In this document: in pieces, positions 12,305 through 23,081 of the stretch
Position numbering within the stretch: the stretch's first letter is position 1
Layout of the letters: each line of letters starts with the position of its first letter
From: Papio anubis
Taxonomy: Eukaryota; Chordata; Mammalia; Primates; Cercopithecidae
Assembly: GCF_008728515.1 (NCBI RefSeq)
Contig: NC_044978.1
Coordinates: 141,965,787-142,029,786 of the forward strand
Length of the DNA: 64,000 nt
Reading direction: 5' to 3'
Made by a program: the position numbers and the translations under genes
The notes under the pieces: model-generated
Seen by the model: only the letters and a program-made list of their open reading frames with translations
Databases searched by the model: none
Told to the model about the DNA's origin: nothing

Positions 12305-13642
12305 GTAGGACAAAAAGCTAAAAAGTGTACGAAATGATTGAATTTTAGCTATGATTACAATTTGTATCATGGAGCCAAACTCATCAGTTAATAGTTGCTG
12401 ACCAAAATAATAAATGAAAGTTTACAATTTGCAAGTCATTTCTAAGGGAAACTGATTTGCTGTCAGAAATTATTAATATTTTAAACGTACTGTGTATGTT
12501 AAAGTCTTCTTCCAGTCAGTGAAAACTTTTTTTAAATAGTAGTACAAATTTTATAAAATTTATATTATACATATACCATCACCAGTTTTGGGCTCCTGGT
12601 TTATGCTATTTGAAGAGACATAGAGTCAGAATATCATTTCCATTGTCCAGCCTAATGAAAATTCTTTTCCTGAATGTTCTAAGGTTATGGAGAATTATGT
12701 TGCCCTTTCCTCCCAGGCTTTTGGGAGCTAACCTATATTTTAAGGAGGCAACGAGTTATGCACAATGAGAGACTAGACCATCTACTGCTAACCACCTTCC
12801 CAACATAAACATTCCCCCCACCCATAGCATATTAAATTAAATAGCTACTTCTGAAAACTTGACTTATATATCATATTAGTTAATAAGAAAATAGTTTGCA
12901 AATAATTTTGGCAAGTACCTGTTGATCACTATTTATGTGCCAGGTATTAAATTAAATGCTTAGCTATACTGGATCATAATCTGGACAAGCTTTCATGAAT
13001 TTCATTGGGTATCTAATTTTACAGAGTTTAACTAGGTGTTACCCTAAACTTTAGTAGTATTTTTACACAATTTCAAATATAGAATCAGAACTCATATTGA
13101 ATTATATTAAGATATTAAAGTTGCTGGAATATGTTATTTAATGTGTTCATTAAGCATAGATACTCTGAGTTTCCTAAATACCTGATTTGCAAAAGTTTTC
13201 CATTTTATAGAACCATTGACACTCTTACAATTAACATGTGAGGTTTGGGGGCAATGCATACTCTGCTTTCCAACTTTCCCTAGATTCAGCAGCAATTGCT
13301 GAATGTAGATCTTTCCCATCTTATCTTCAGTCTTATTCCTACAAAGGCTAACGCTGCTTTGTTTGCTCTGATAGCAAGCTCTTTATTTCTAAACTTGCTA
13401 AAGTCCATATACCCACAAAATAAACCCTGACCTGGCCTGCTTTTCACAAGAGTGATACATACTGTAAACATTATGGGGGTGACGGTTGTGTAAGGAACAT
13501 CTAAGTTCTTTAGTGATTACATTATATTTTCTCCTGTCTCTCTCTTGTTTTTTGGCCAGAGTGATGTTTTATGGTCCCCATTCCATGTGTTAAATGACTT
13601 CTCAAGTGTTGAATCCAGCTTCCTCTCATTACAATCCTGTAA
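12305..13642. other. Unique intergenic sequence
   Basis: No gene. A weak minus-strand MIR/L2-like segment is possible at 12915-13060 (ctatttatgtgccaggtatt). Two 61-codon minus frames near 13.13-13.47 kb are not recognised. Confidence 0.45.
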
Positions 13643-13713
13643 TTTGCACATTATGCACATGTACCCTAGAACTTAAAGTATAATAATAATAAAAAATAAA
13701 TTAAAAAAAAAAA
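13643..13713 (+). mobile_element. Severely truncated L1 3' end (about 70 bp)
   Basis: The segment tgcacattatgcacatgtac, then cctagaacttaaagtataat, (AAT)n and an A-rich tail is the extreme L1PA 3' UTR. Nothing upstream of the last roughly 50 bp of the element is present. Confidence 0.85.
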
Positions 13714-13780
13714 CTTTTAAAAGTTATATTTTCTTACCTAATCCTCAAAACACAGACATGCTTTAAAGTCCCAAATGCTC

Positions 13781-14091
13781 TAGAGCTATACTGTTCAGTT
13801 TAGAAGCCAGTAGGCACATGTGACTGTTAAGCATATGAGATATAGCTAGTCCAAGTTATGTTATAATTGTTTAGATGTGTCAGAAGAGCTAAATACATAC
13901 CATATTTTCAATACTTTGTGTGGAACAAAATGTAAATTATGTCATTAATACATTTTGAAATGAGATTTTGGACATATTAGACTAAATAAACTACATTATT
14001 AAAGTAATTTCACATTTATTTTTTAATGTGGCTGTGAGAAATTAAAAATGAGATATATGGTTCCTATATTTATATTAGATAGCCCTGCTCT
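13781..14091 (+). mobile_element. hAT-type MITE
   Basis: Same family as the fragment at 2545. It has short inverted ends (agagc at the left, gctct at the right), a gctagtccaagttatg block, a ttggacatattagactaaat block and atgtggctgtgagaaatt near the end. Confidence 0.6.
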
Positions 14092-17000
14092 AAAAATTGC
14101 AAAGACTCTGATACTGGAAAGAATGTCAGGCTTTTTGCTAAGAATTACATGAGATACTTGAGGGTTTTTTGTTTGTTTATGTTTATTATTATTATTATTA
14201 GTATTATTATTTTTGGTAAAACTTTCAAATGTCCTGAACTAGATTAACAGGTACCAGATGGTTTCCTGAAAATTAGAAGCACAGTTGGCCTTGGACAGAA
14301 GCAAGCTAAAAGGGGTAATTAGACCACGGTCAAAAGACTGAACAAAGTTAAAAGAAAAAAAAAAAAAAGAAAGAACAGGACCAAGGTAAACGAAATCAAT
14401 GAAATTATATCAGTGTCTAGGATGATAACATGCAATGAGGGAGACAACAATAGATACAGACAGGGAAGGACATGATGGTATGGGGCTGTTCATAATGACA
14501 GGGCTGTGTAACCCCAGGCCTTAGGGGTGAGACAACTGGAAGGTAGGTAGAGCTACTAAAATCAGTTACCGGCTTCTGGATCTTGGATCTATGTAGTCAA
14601 GATGTAACTCTATTCCCATCCCTGAGAACCATACTGTGAAACAGACATTATAAATATAGTGAACTCCATCAAACAAGGTGGTCTTGTTACAAACCATCAT
14701 TGATGTGATGAGCTGAGGTCTTTGTTTTTTCCACTGTGCCCATGAAGAAACTGAGGTTCAGAGTAACTTGTTGAAAAGCTAGTAAGAGACAAAGTTAGAT
14801 TTTAACCTAGTTCTATTTGCTTTTAAATCTCGTTTTCTTTTATGTTCTTTCCCCTTTAGAAGAAGATACGTTTTCTGCCTTTAAGTAACTCTCTGCCTAG
14901 TGAAGAAATATTTAATTTGTTATTGTAAATTTTAAATTATTTATGTGTTAAAATCTGGACTCAATATATCCTTTTTGGTTTGTTTGCTGTGCTTTTAGAG
15001 ACACTCAGGTTTGACCGTGTTATTTAAGAATGTGCCGGGTATGGGAACTGTTCTAGTGTAATTTCTATTCAGAGAAGCTTGCTGCCTTGTCTCTGCGTAG
15101 CAACAGAAGATCTTAAAGGACCCATATGTGTGATCAAATTGGTCTAAGGAACATTAATGGTGTCTGTGGCTTAGAGCAAAATGGTTCTGATTACGGTATT
15201 TGGTGTTGATTGCTCAGTTCACCAAATGGATTGCTTCAATTGTGCCTCTTTCTTGCTTTCTCTTCTCTTTCAGTTCTGAGTTTATTTTTATTAGATTCTG
15301 GTTCTCACTTTACCTGATTTTAATTGTGAAGAACAGGGTCTAACTCAATTCTGCAATCTCATTATTTAGCCTAGTACCCAGCACATAGGTGATGCATTGT
15401 CATCCATTTATGATATTAACACAGTTCTATTCAGTGAGCTTTCAACAAATATAAATTGGTTACCTCTTTATGGGCTACCTCTATAGTCTACCTCCATGGG
15501 GATATAATAGTGCATACGGTCGCATGCCATTTTTACAATCTGGTGGACCACAGTTACAAATCAGTGTGATAAACCTTGCCCATGTGTAAACATGGGATCT
15601 TATGGGAACATCTTAGGAGGACACTTCACTAGGCTGGATAAGTGAGTGTAAAGATTTCCAGAGAAAGTGATATTTAAACTAAGAGCTGGAGGAAATTGGT
15701 AAGCAGGGAGAATGGGTTAGGGATCTGGTGGAAGAGGAAGGGCATTCCTAGCAGAAGGAAGAGGAAAGATAGAAATATTGTAGATCTGCGATTTGTTCAG
15801 TCTGAGTTTGGTTGAAGGGTATAACTGGGAGACAGAGGAGAGTAATAGGAGTATGAAGAGGGAAGAAATGAAGAAAAAATGTTTAATCAATGTTGAAGGA
15901 ATCATTTAAAAAATGAATATATCAAACAATACAATTCATTGTGAATTTTTGAGATGATTCATTTAGAGTATAAATTTTTGACCATTTTATCTTATAGACA
16001 TAATTTATTTAATTCAAAAGTAAAGATGGATTTCAACCTGATAATATTAGCGACTTCATATTCATATGCATATTTATTACATATCCACTTCATTACAATT
16101 CTACAGTCTGCACCATACTTATCATTAGGGACATTTACCTTATGATAAATGGGCTTCATTAGTAGTGGTTTGAGGCATTATTATTTATTCATCTATGAAG
16201 GTTATAAAGCATCTATTAATTCATTTATCCAGGAATGATTACTTTAAATCCCGAATACTTTCTTATTCTTCTAATGAGGCAGAAAATAGCGTATTTTTTC
16301 TATTATTTTAATACTTGGTTTTAACTTTTAAATGAAGGCCAAAATCAATTAAATTAGTTAATTTGATCAATCAGTTTATAAATTTGGCAGGACACAATAG
16401 TTTTGAGTAAAAGGACTGCATGACAGTGCATACCAAAACCCCGTTTTAAGTCTCAGTCCTTTGGCAAATATATTGTGTTCTTTCATTGGTCCATTAGGCT
16501 CTCTCTGCTTCATGTAATGCAACCTCAAAATTGGTATGACATAGTCTATGGATGTAGCTTATAAGGATCAATGATTTAAACATAATTTGTAATGCTCCAA
16601 AAACAATGTATTAATTTACAACCATATCTGAAATTCGATAGTTTTTTGGGTGGTTTGAAGAAAAGGAGCTATTAGTAGGCATTTAACTTTTTAAAAAATA
16701 TTAAAATCTGTATATCGACTGCTAATGGATAAAGTCTTCTGCAATATTGTTATGATAATTGAAGCACACTACTTTGTGCCACAATACACCCTTTTCTCTT
16801 TTGTACTTCATAAATCAATGATTCTTTATGTTTCTGAACACAAAAGTATGCCCCAGGGTAGAAGAAAGATTTCTCTTTTGCATTCCTATTTTCACTCTTT
16901 ATCACAAGTAATGCTCATTTTGCAGACTGTACCTGTACTTTGTATACATGGACATTAAAGTGAGCTTAAATTCATATAATTTTTATTTGTGACCTTACTC

Positions 17001-17639
17001 TTGGGGTTAGAAGACTAATAAAAATATCAGCCACTTTTCTTGCATGATGGAGTTGAAAGGGAAATGGAGAGATTAATGAAGAGACTGATCAGGATTAGAA
17101 AGAATGAATAAATCGAGTAAATTTCCTCTCGGGCTCTGTCTCTCCCTCTGTAAACATTTATTAAGCATGTACTATAAAACTAAATATTGTAAAAGCGTCG
17201 GAAGGAAACAGTCGTTACACTCCTTTATTATTGTGAACTGAAATCAGATTTCAGAGTTTTAAAATTTTTTCAACAATATTCAGTGCATGCAGTCGTAAAA
17301 TTTGATTCTAAGACAGGTGCGCGCATTTAGCCCTTCACTTAAACTGTATCATAAAGCCACTTCAAGAGATTCATCTTCCCACCCTCACGTAATCTTTTTG
17401 CAATCACTGCTCGGAAGCCAAATTAGGAGCCTGACATCTTTGCTATAATCAAAACCTATTCTCCCCTCTCCGCTCCTCCACTCCTTACCTTAATGAGAGT
17501 GTAAAAAACTAGTTTTACTGGGGACGGAGGCAAGGAAGAAAGGAAGAGAAGGAAAGGAGGGAGGAAAGGGGGTGGGCATGGACCCAAGGAGGGAGTGAAA
17601 TGAACGAAGGAGAGCGCTGTCTTTTTTTTCTCGCGTTTG
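14092..17639. other. Upstream flank of KCTD8, mostly unique
   Basis: Contains a (TTA)n tract (about 14183-14212), an A-rich tract (14349-14372), a possible minus-strand MIR (14725-14830), L2-like sequence at 15300-15780, and a purine-rich GGAA run at 17525-17575 just before the CpG island. 15.9-17.5 kb shows no recognisable transposon. No ORF has recognisable similarity. Confidence 0.45.
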
Positions 17640-17710
17640 CTCTAGGCGCTCCCTGCCTGCCTCTCCCAGCTGGCCGCCGAGCGGCACCTCTCGCAGGCTC
17701 GACCCTCGGT

Positions 17711-17718
17711 CCCGCCCC
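17711..17718 (-). promoter_or_regulatory. GC box (Sp1/KLF-type)
   Basis: CCCGCCCC is the complement of GGGGCGGG, a consensus Sp/KLF site, located 80 bp upstream of the CRE. A further GGGGCGG occurs at 17884. Such sites are expected in CpG-island promoters and are weak evidence on their own. Confidence 0.45.
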
Positions 17719-17763
17719 CTAGCGTCGGAGCCCGGGAGCCGCGGCAGGAGCCTATCTCTTTAA

Positions 17764-18120
17764 ATGACAGCTGAGGCTCGGGTCCCAGTCCGGGGCTTGA
17801 CGTCAGTGCCTCCTCCCGGGCTGCCAGGAGTAGTTAGCGCCACCGTCGGCGCTCCGGCCTCGCGGCGCGCTAGCAAGCTGCCGGGGCGGCGAGTTTTCTT
17901 TGCTACGGCCCCTCCTCCCACCCTCCCCGCCGAGAGCCGAGCAGCAGTCCTAGAGCCTCTCGCAAGTCTCTCTCACACTTCCCCGCCTTCGCCCCAAAGG
18001 AGCAGCCGCTCCTTCTTGCCTCTCCACTGCCGCCGCCGCACCGGCGGAGCTCCTCTCCCGCGCGTCTCTCTTCTGATGGAGCTAGGGCGCCGCCGACCCC
18101 GCAGCTGCCCCGAGCCTTGA
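17764..18120 (+). other. Candidate upstream ORF(s) in the KCTD8 5' UTR
   Basis: A 118-codon frame opens at ATG 17764 and closes at 18120, before the KCTD8 start and in a different frame. An in-frame internal ATG at 18076 would give a 14-codon uORF ending at the same stop. The predicted peptide is Arg/Pro/Ala-rich with no recognisable domain, as expected of translated GC-rich UTR. It would act, if at all, by lowering initiation at the main start. Whether the first ATG is transcribed depends on the unknown start site. Confidence 0.3.
17798..17805. promoter_or_regulatory. Palindromic cAMP-response element
   Basis: A perfect TGACGTCA octamer lies inside the CpG island, about 450 bp before the start codon. 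It is the full consensus for CREB/ATF dimers and sits in the position expected of a promoter-proximal CRE in a neuronal gene. Occupancy is inferred. Confidence 0.6.
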
Positions 18121-18253
18121 GCCGGGCTGCCCCGGCCGGAGGAACGCGCCGCCCTGCCCGAGGGCGCAGAGAACACCCGGAGGGCTGGGGCGCGGGCTCT
18201 GGGAACGAGAAAGTGCAGCTCTCTCGGGTCACTGGGCCGGCGGCGGGGGGACT

Positions 18254-19211
18254 ATGGCTCTGAAGGACACGGGCAGCGGCGGCAGCACCATCCTGCCCAT
18301 TAGCGAGATGGTCTCGTCCAGCTCGCCCGGCGCGTCGGCCGCCGCCGCCCCGGGGCCCTGCGCACCCTCGCCCTTCCCCGAAGTAGTGGAGCTGAATGTG
18401 GGCGGCCAGGTCTATGTGACCAAGCACTCGACGCTGCTCAGCGTCCCGGACAGCACTTTGGCCAGCATGTTCTCGCCCTCTAGTCCCCGTGGCGGCGCCC
18501 GGCGCCGGGGCGAGCTGCCCAGGGACAGCCGGGCGCGCTTCTTCATCGACCGGGACGGCTTCCTTTTCAGGTATGTGCTGGATTATCTGCGGGACAAGCA
18601 GCTCGCGCTGCCGGAGCACTTCCCCGAGAAGGAGCGGCTCCTGCGCGAGGCCGAGTATTTCCAGCTCACCGACTTGGTCAAGCTGCTGTCGCCCAAGGTC
18701 ATCAAGCAGAACTCGCTCAACGACGAGGGCTGCCAGAGCGACCTGGAGGACAACGTCTCGCAGGGTAGCAGCGACGCGTTGCTGCTGCGCGGGGCGGCGG
18801 CCGCCGTGCCCTCGGGCCCGGGAGTGCACGGTGGTGGCGGCGGCAGCGGCGCGCCGGACAAGCGCTCGGGCTTCCTCACGCTGGGCTACCGGGGCTCCTA
18901 CACCACCGTGCGCGACAACCAGGCCGACGCCAAGTTCCGGCGCGTGGCGCGCATCATGGTGTGCGGGCGCATCGCGCTGGCCAAGGAGGTTTTCGGGGAC
19001 ACGCTCAACGAGAGCCGCGACCCCGACCGGCAGCCGGAGAAGTACACGTCCCGCTTCTACCTCAAGTTCACCTACTTGGAGCAGGCCTTTGATCGCCTGT
19101 CCGAGGCCGGCTTCCACATGGTGGCGTGTAACTCCTCGGGCACCGCCGCCTTCGTCAACCAGTACCGCGACGACAAGATCTGGAGCAGCTACACCGAGTA
19201 CATTTTCTTCC
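18254..19211 (+). CDS. KCTD8: KCTD8 exon 1 (5' coding exon; T1 and H1 domains), 3'-partial
   Basis: This is the first coding exon of KCTD8, a cytoplasmic auxiliary subunit of GABA-B receptors. Established for the family: the T1 domain oligomerises and binds the GABA-B2 C-terminal tail, and H1 contributes to G-beta-gamma binding and tuning of receptor kinetics. Seen here: an Ala/Ser/Pro-rich N-terminus (1-43), a BTB/T1 domain (about 44-147, opening VVELNVGGQVYVTKHSTLL, with FFIDRDGFLFRYVLDYLR), a Ser/acidic linker (QNSLNDEGCQSDLEDNVSQ), Ala and Gly runs (181-198), then H1 (about 205-320, GFLTLGYRGSYTTVRDNQAD to WSSYTEYIFFR). The start has a good Kozak context (A at -3, G at +4). The exon holds 319 codons plus one base and ends at a GTAAGT donor; the remaining roughly 150 residues (H2) lie outside the window. 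Identification is by recognised sequence. KCTD12 and KCTD16 are the nearest alternatives, but the N-terminus fits KCTD8. Confidence 0.97.
18437..18457 (+). promoter_or_regulatory. RE1/NRSE-like motif inside coding sequence
   Basis: The right half (GGACAGCACT) fits the REST/NRSF RE1 consensus (GGACAGCNCC) except for the last base. The left half (CAGCGTC) differs from CAGCACC at two positions. Spacing between halves is canonical. It overlaps codons for LLSVPDST in the T1 domain, so the match may reflect coding constraint only. Confidence 0.3.
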
Positions 19212-19217
19212 GTAAGT
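19212..19217 (+). other. KCTD8: Splice donor of KCTD8 intron 1
   Basis: GTAAGT follows TTCTTCC directly after the FF of YIFFR, giving a phase-1 intron. It matches the consensus 5' splice site perfectly over +1 to +6. Without splicing, the frame would continue 51 codons to a stop at 19369. Confidence 0.93.
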
Positions 19218-19948
19218 TCGCAGCCCAGGCGTTTCCCCGCACCCCTCGCCCCCTGCTGACCTGCGGCGGGTTTGAGCCCCGCTGGAGGCCCGGCAGGGGT
19301 GTCCGGGCCAGGAGCTGGTTAACTCCTTATAGAGAGCGGCCCTCCCTGCACGACTCCCTTTTGCAGTAGACACGATTTACATTTCGCCCCTTCGGATATT
19401 TCCGTCTCTACTCCCCCTTTCTAGAACTCAGTAGCACCCAGCTCCCAGCTGTCTTACTTGCTGAACTTTATTGATCTTGCCTTCTCGACCCAGCCCGCTC
19501 CCGGATGCTAGGGGCTCCTCTGTTTCGGAGGACAGGATGGGAGAGACTGGGGCACAGGGCAGGGTGCATAGACCCTCCTCCACCTCTTTGCTTTCGTAGG
19601 ACTGCTGGGGGTCATTTCATGTGGCCCTCAGAGGGCAGGATGCCATCACAAGGCGTCGCCGCGCACCGCCTGGATCACCTGCTGTTGGTACAGCTGCCGC
19701 GCGGTAGCGTCCAGTTACGGGTGGTTTTCTAGAGGGCAGGCGAGAAGCGATGAAGGTGCCCCCAGAGCCCCTCGAGGGGGCGGGGGCATGAGAGCGGCTG
19801 TGGGGAAAGGGGACTCCTTGACAATGGAAACCCAGATTTCCCCGCGTCGGTTATCTCCAGTCTGATTGCCCAGTGTTTGGGACAGGGGAGGGCGGAAGGA
19901 ATTAGAAACTTTGCATGTCTGAGTGCTCTTAGGGTTGGAGATTAGGAA

Positions 19949-19969
19949 GGGGTGAGGGTGGAGGGGGGG
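19949..19969 (+). other. G-quadruplex-prone tract in proximal intron
   Basis: GGGG, GGG and GGGGGGG runs separated by TGA and TGGA satisfy the G3+N1-7 pattern, with further G4 runs up to 19990. It lies on the transcribed sense strand about 0.7 kb inside intron 1. Confidence 0.4.
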
Positions 19970-20062
19970 AAGGAGTTGGGGAGGATGGGGAAGAGAGAGA
20001 GAGAATGATTGTGTTTCCTTCTCCAGCGCAAAAGCGGGGGTTGAGTCCACTTTCTCAGAATG

Positions 20063-20068
20063 AATAAA
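20063..20068 (+). other. Intronic AATAAA hexamer downstream of exon 1
   Basis: First canonical AATAAA that I noticed after exon 1, 0.85 kb past the donor. With the open frame running to 19369 it could in principle terminate a short transcript. AATAAA is common by chance in AT-rich introns, so this is weak. Confidence 0.2.
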
Positions 20069-22054
20069 TAGAGCGATTTTCTGAATTGTGAGAGTGAGGG
20101 AATAGATTTGGGAAAGCATCCGGGGTGCGTTTTGCAGTGCGGTTCGGGAGCTGGCTATGTGGAGTTCAAGACCTCTACCAAATACCACAATCTGAAGCTG
20201 CACTGGGAATTGGGAGTGGGGTGGGGCTCTGGTGGGCACAATTCTCAGTGGCGTTTATAAAGTGAAAAGACAACGACTAGAGAGCGATTTGGACAAACGA
20301 AAAGCCAGCAGGGATGGCAGCAGGAACATTATTTGGCAAACGTTTTTCCTTTGGCCAGGCACAAGTTAAAACTTACCTGTCGCGTTGGGAGAGTAGCCTT
20401 GAAATCCTGTGATGGAAATAGACCAGCTTAAAGTGTATTTATTTATTTTGGTAATTCAGTCACTACAGTAATTGGGTACTGAACAATTTTCTAGACTTTA
20501 TTTTGACTGGAGAAGTGGAAGGGACTTCTCCTTGCACAGGTGCAAGCTTAACTGGAAGGTTGGCTTAGTGTTTGTATATTCTGGGAACCTTGGAAGTTGA
20601 GTGACAAACCACAGCACACAGGTTCTCAGAGGTAGACTGCTTTTTAGAAAGTAATGCTGGGTTTCTTGAGACAACAGTTTCAACAGAGAAGCAAATGAAG
20701 AGTCTGACCACTGAATTGGTAGCTAAAAAACTGTCGTAATTATATCAAAGTATTACTTGTTACACAATAAAAAGATTAATGATCAGAAAAGCCACCCAAG
20801 GGAAGATATTTCATTGCTTGTATAAAATGGACACCTCTTAAATATATATTAAGTAATTAAGCATTTTAGCACCATTTTATTCCTTATCATTGTGACCTTT
20901 ATCAACAACTTTTTAGATTTTAAACGATTCAAGTCATTTCAGCGTAGATTTCCAGGCATTTCAGAAAATGAGGTAAAATGAACTTTTGCCTTCCTTGTAG
21001 TTAGTGTTTTCTGTTAGAGAAGATATAAGCATGAATGTTCCGCACAGTTTTCTGAAATTTTGAAAATCTTTCTTGGTTTTGGTTTTTCTTATTCCTTTAG
21101 AAAGATGTGGATATGAGAATGATCATGACTTTGATTTTGAAGAGATAATACAAGTTATCTCTACATTAGGGAAAAAGTGCCCTTAGTATACTGAAACTGG
21201 AAACTTAGCTAATTTAACTAATGAGGTAAATTTGAGAGATATTTGAAATTCAGGATCTGTTTCACTTCTAAAGCTACAGAAGTGTTAAATAAAATATTCA
21301 TATTATGAATAACTACTTTCAGAGTACTCATATTATTAATGACCTCTGAAATTCATTCATAAAAGTCCCAGAAATCTAAGGAGACAACCTATTTTGGGAG
21401 AAAATATGCAAATTCCAGATAAAGTATTGTTCTTTTGAAGTGGTAAGCTAGTCATTGATCAACAAAATGGAGTTGTCATTTTAAATTTTAGATGTAAAAT
21501 TTGTCTTGAATATTAGAATACATATATTTATTTTATGTTTTTTACAGCTTTCATTATATTTTTACACGTTATTTTGAATGGGTTCCTTTTAATATTTGGT
21601 GAATGAAAATACACTGTAAAATGTTTGTATTTCCATCCTTTTCAGTTTAGTTGATGACAAAATGTATTTATCTTATTTGGCAAGTTTCTGTTTAAAAAGG
21701 TTATCAGTATTATTCATTAGAGCAAAATTACTGGATGACCTTGTTTGTCCACTTATGTTTTAGATGCAGAAAATAACCTTAATAACTTTTAATTTCCCCC
21801 TTTGACACTCTGTTTTTCAGCAAATATTTATTTGTTGTGTGACATTTATTTAGTGTATAACAAGTATCAGTCGCTTTAACACCTTTTAAAATCTGGGTTA
21901 CATGTGAACTTAGTAGTTGAAACTGTTGTAGTTTACACACTTGAGCATCAATTTTAATTCCCCACCAACCCCGCCACGCCCACCACACCTGAGTTTCTGC
22001 AGTAGAGGGGAAGAAAGTGGCAAATGGTCCAGTAATCCCAGATATTGCTGTTTT

Positions 22055-22230
22055 CCAAATGTGTGATCTTGGTTAAATTATTTACTTGTTCTCTGTCTTA
22101 GTTTCGTCATCTGTATTATAGGAGTTATTACAGTACCAGTTTTATAGGATTTGAGAATATACATGTAGTACTTAGACTAGTGCCTGACTCATAATAAAAG
22201 CTTAACAAATGTTAGCTATTACTATTGTGA
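22055..22230 (+). mobile_element. MIR SINE
   Basis: Shows tgtgtgatcttggttaaatt, gtttcgtcatctgt and agtgcctgactcataataa in the order of the MIR consensus. Confidence 0.75.
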
Positions 22231-22933
22231 GTAGCGTGTTACCGTCTTTATTGTTCTTGTGAACATTAAATTTTAATTTTGTTTTATAGTAAGTATAATT
22301 TAATTGTAAAGTTAATGGAAAATTATTTTGCAATTAAATGATAGCATACTATACTTTCAGAATTATGAAATAACCAATTAAATTACTAATTTATTTCCTT
22401 GAATTTCAATTTGAATATTTCAGGCCAAGTCACCGAATGTTGCTAATCATATTCCAATTGGTTTTTCTGGATTGACTCCAACAGAACCCATTTCCGATTC
22501 AGGGCCAAGAAGTGTTTTAGCACTAGGACTTGAAACTTTGGCAATATATTCTGATAAATATTGAGCTAGATTCATATCTCTTTAAGTGCTTGTATCCAAG
22601 TCATTGGGTTTTTATGCTCAAGGTTATATACAGGCTATTAAACTTTAATATCAGCTTCATTTGGCTACATGAACACTTATATCTGTTCTCAGTCTTAACT
22701 CATTATTTATCGAGTGTTTTTAGTACACTGCAACATATACTGGTGCTATTAAATTCTATATTCTTCTTCTAATACTGAAGATGGATTGTCCTTTCTTGGG
22801 GGAAAAACAGTGATTTATTGTGCTTTCTGTTTTGGGGGGATGTCTGGTGAGTGTCATTTTGGCTGCCTTTAGCAGTATCTGGGAGACAATAAAAAGACAT
22901 TTTATGTTGGCCATGAATTATATAGAATATAGA
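22231..22933. other. Unique intronic sequence
   Basis: No repeat recognised. An 80-codon frame at 22530-22772 is hydrophobic, AT-derived and has no recognised similarity. Confidence 0.45.
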
Positions 22934-23081
22934 TAACGTGCTTGGAATGTGACAGGTTGATTATCCTTAGAAAAAAACTAGTTTTATATGTTTTCTTTCT
23001 TTCTCATTAACGTGCTTGGAATGTGACAGGTTGATTATCCTTAGAAAAAAACTAGTTTTATATGTTTTCTTTCTTTCTCAT
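22934..23081. repeat. Perfect 74-bp tandem duplication
   Basis: Units 22934-23007 and 23008-23081 are identical base for base, including a 7-A run and a ttctttctttctc tail. Each unit begins taacgtgcttgg. Outside these limits the similarity stops at once. Complete identity in non-coding intron implies a recent event or gene conversion, unless it is an assembly artefact. Confidence 0.97.

Larger units (their letters stand above)
17640..19340. promoter_or_regulatory. KCTD8: CpG island / KCTD8 promoter, 5' UTR and exon 1
   Basis: Base composition changes abruptly from AT-rich flank to GC-rich, CpG-dense sequence at about 17.64 kb and back at about 19.34 kb. The island covers the presumed promoter, 5' UTR, all of coding exon 1 and the first part of the intron. 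There is no clear TATA box; TTTAAA at 17759 is the closest AT-rich element. A TATA-less CpG-island promoter with dispersed initiation is inferred. The transcription start cannot be fixed from sequence. Confidence 0.85.
19370..22050. other. Proximal intron 1, repeat-poor
   Basis: After the G-rich remainder of the CpG island the sequence turns AT-rich, with no recognisable transposon to about 22.05 kb. It could hold regulatory sequence. Nothing beyond the G-rich tract and AATAAA can be named. Confidence 0.45.

Noticed and set aside
17903..19117. 404-codon open frame on the minus strand opposite KCTD8 exon 1
   Set aside because: Long antisense frames are expected in CpG-rich coding exons. The predicted protein is low-complexity Arg/Ala/Gly/Glu/Leu with no domain, and the frame mirrors the real gene.
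18489..19259. 256-codon plus-strand frame overlapping KCTD8
   Set aside because: Out-of-frame shadow of the true CDS, made of Ser/Arg/Thr-rich low-complexity sequence.
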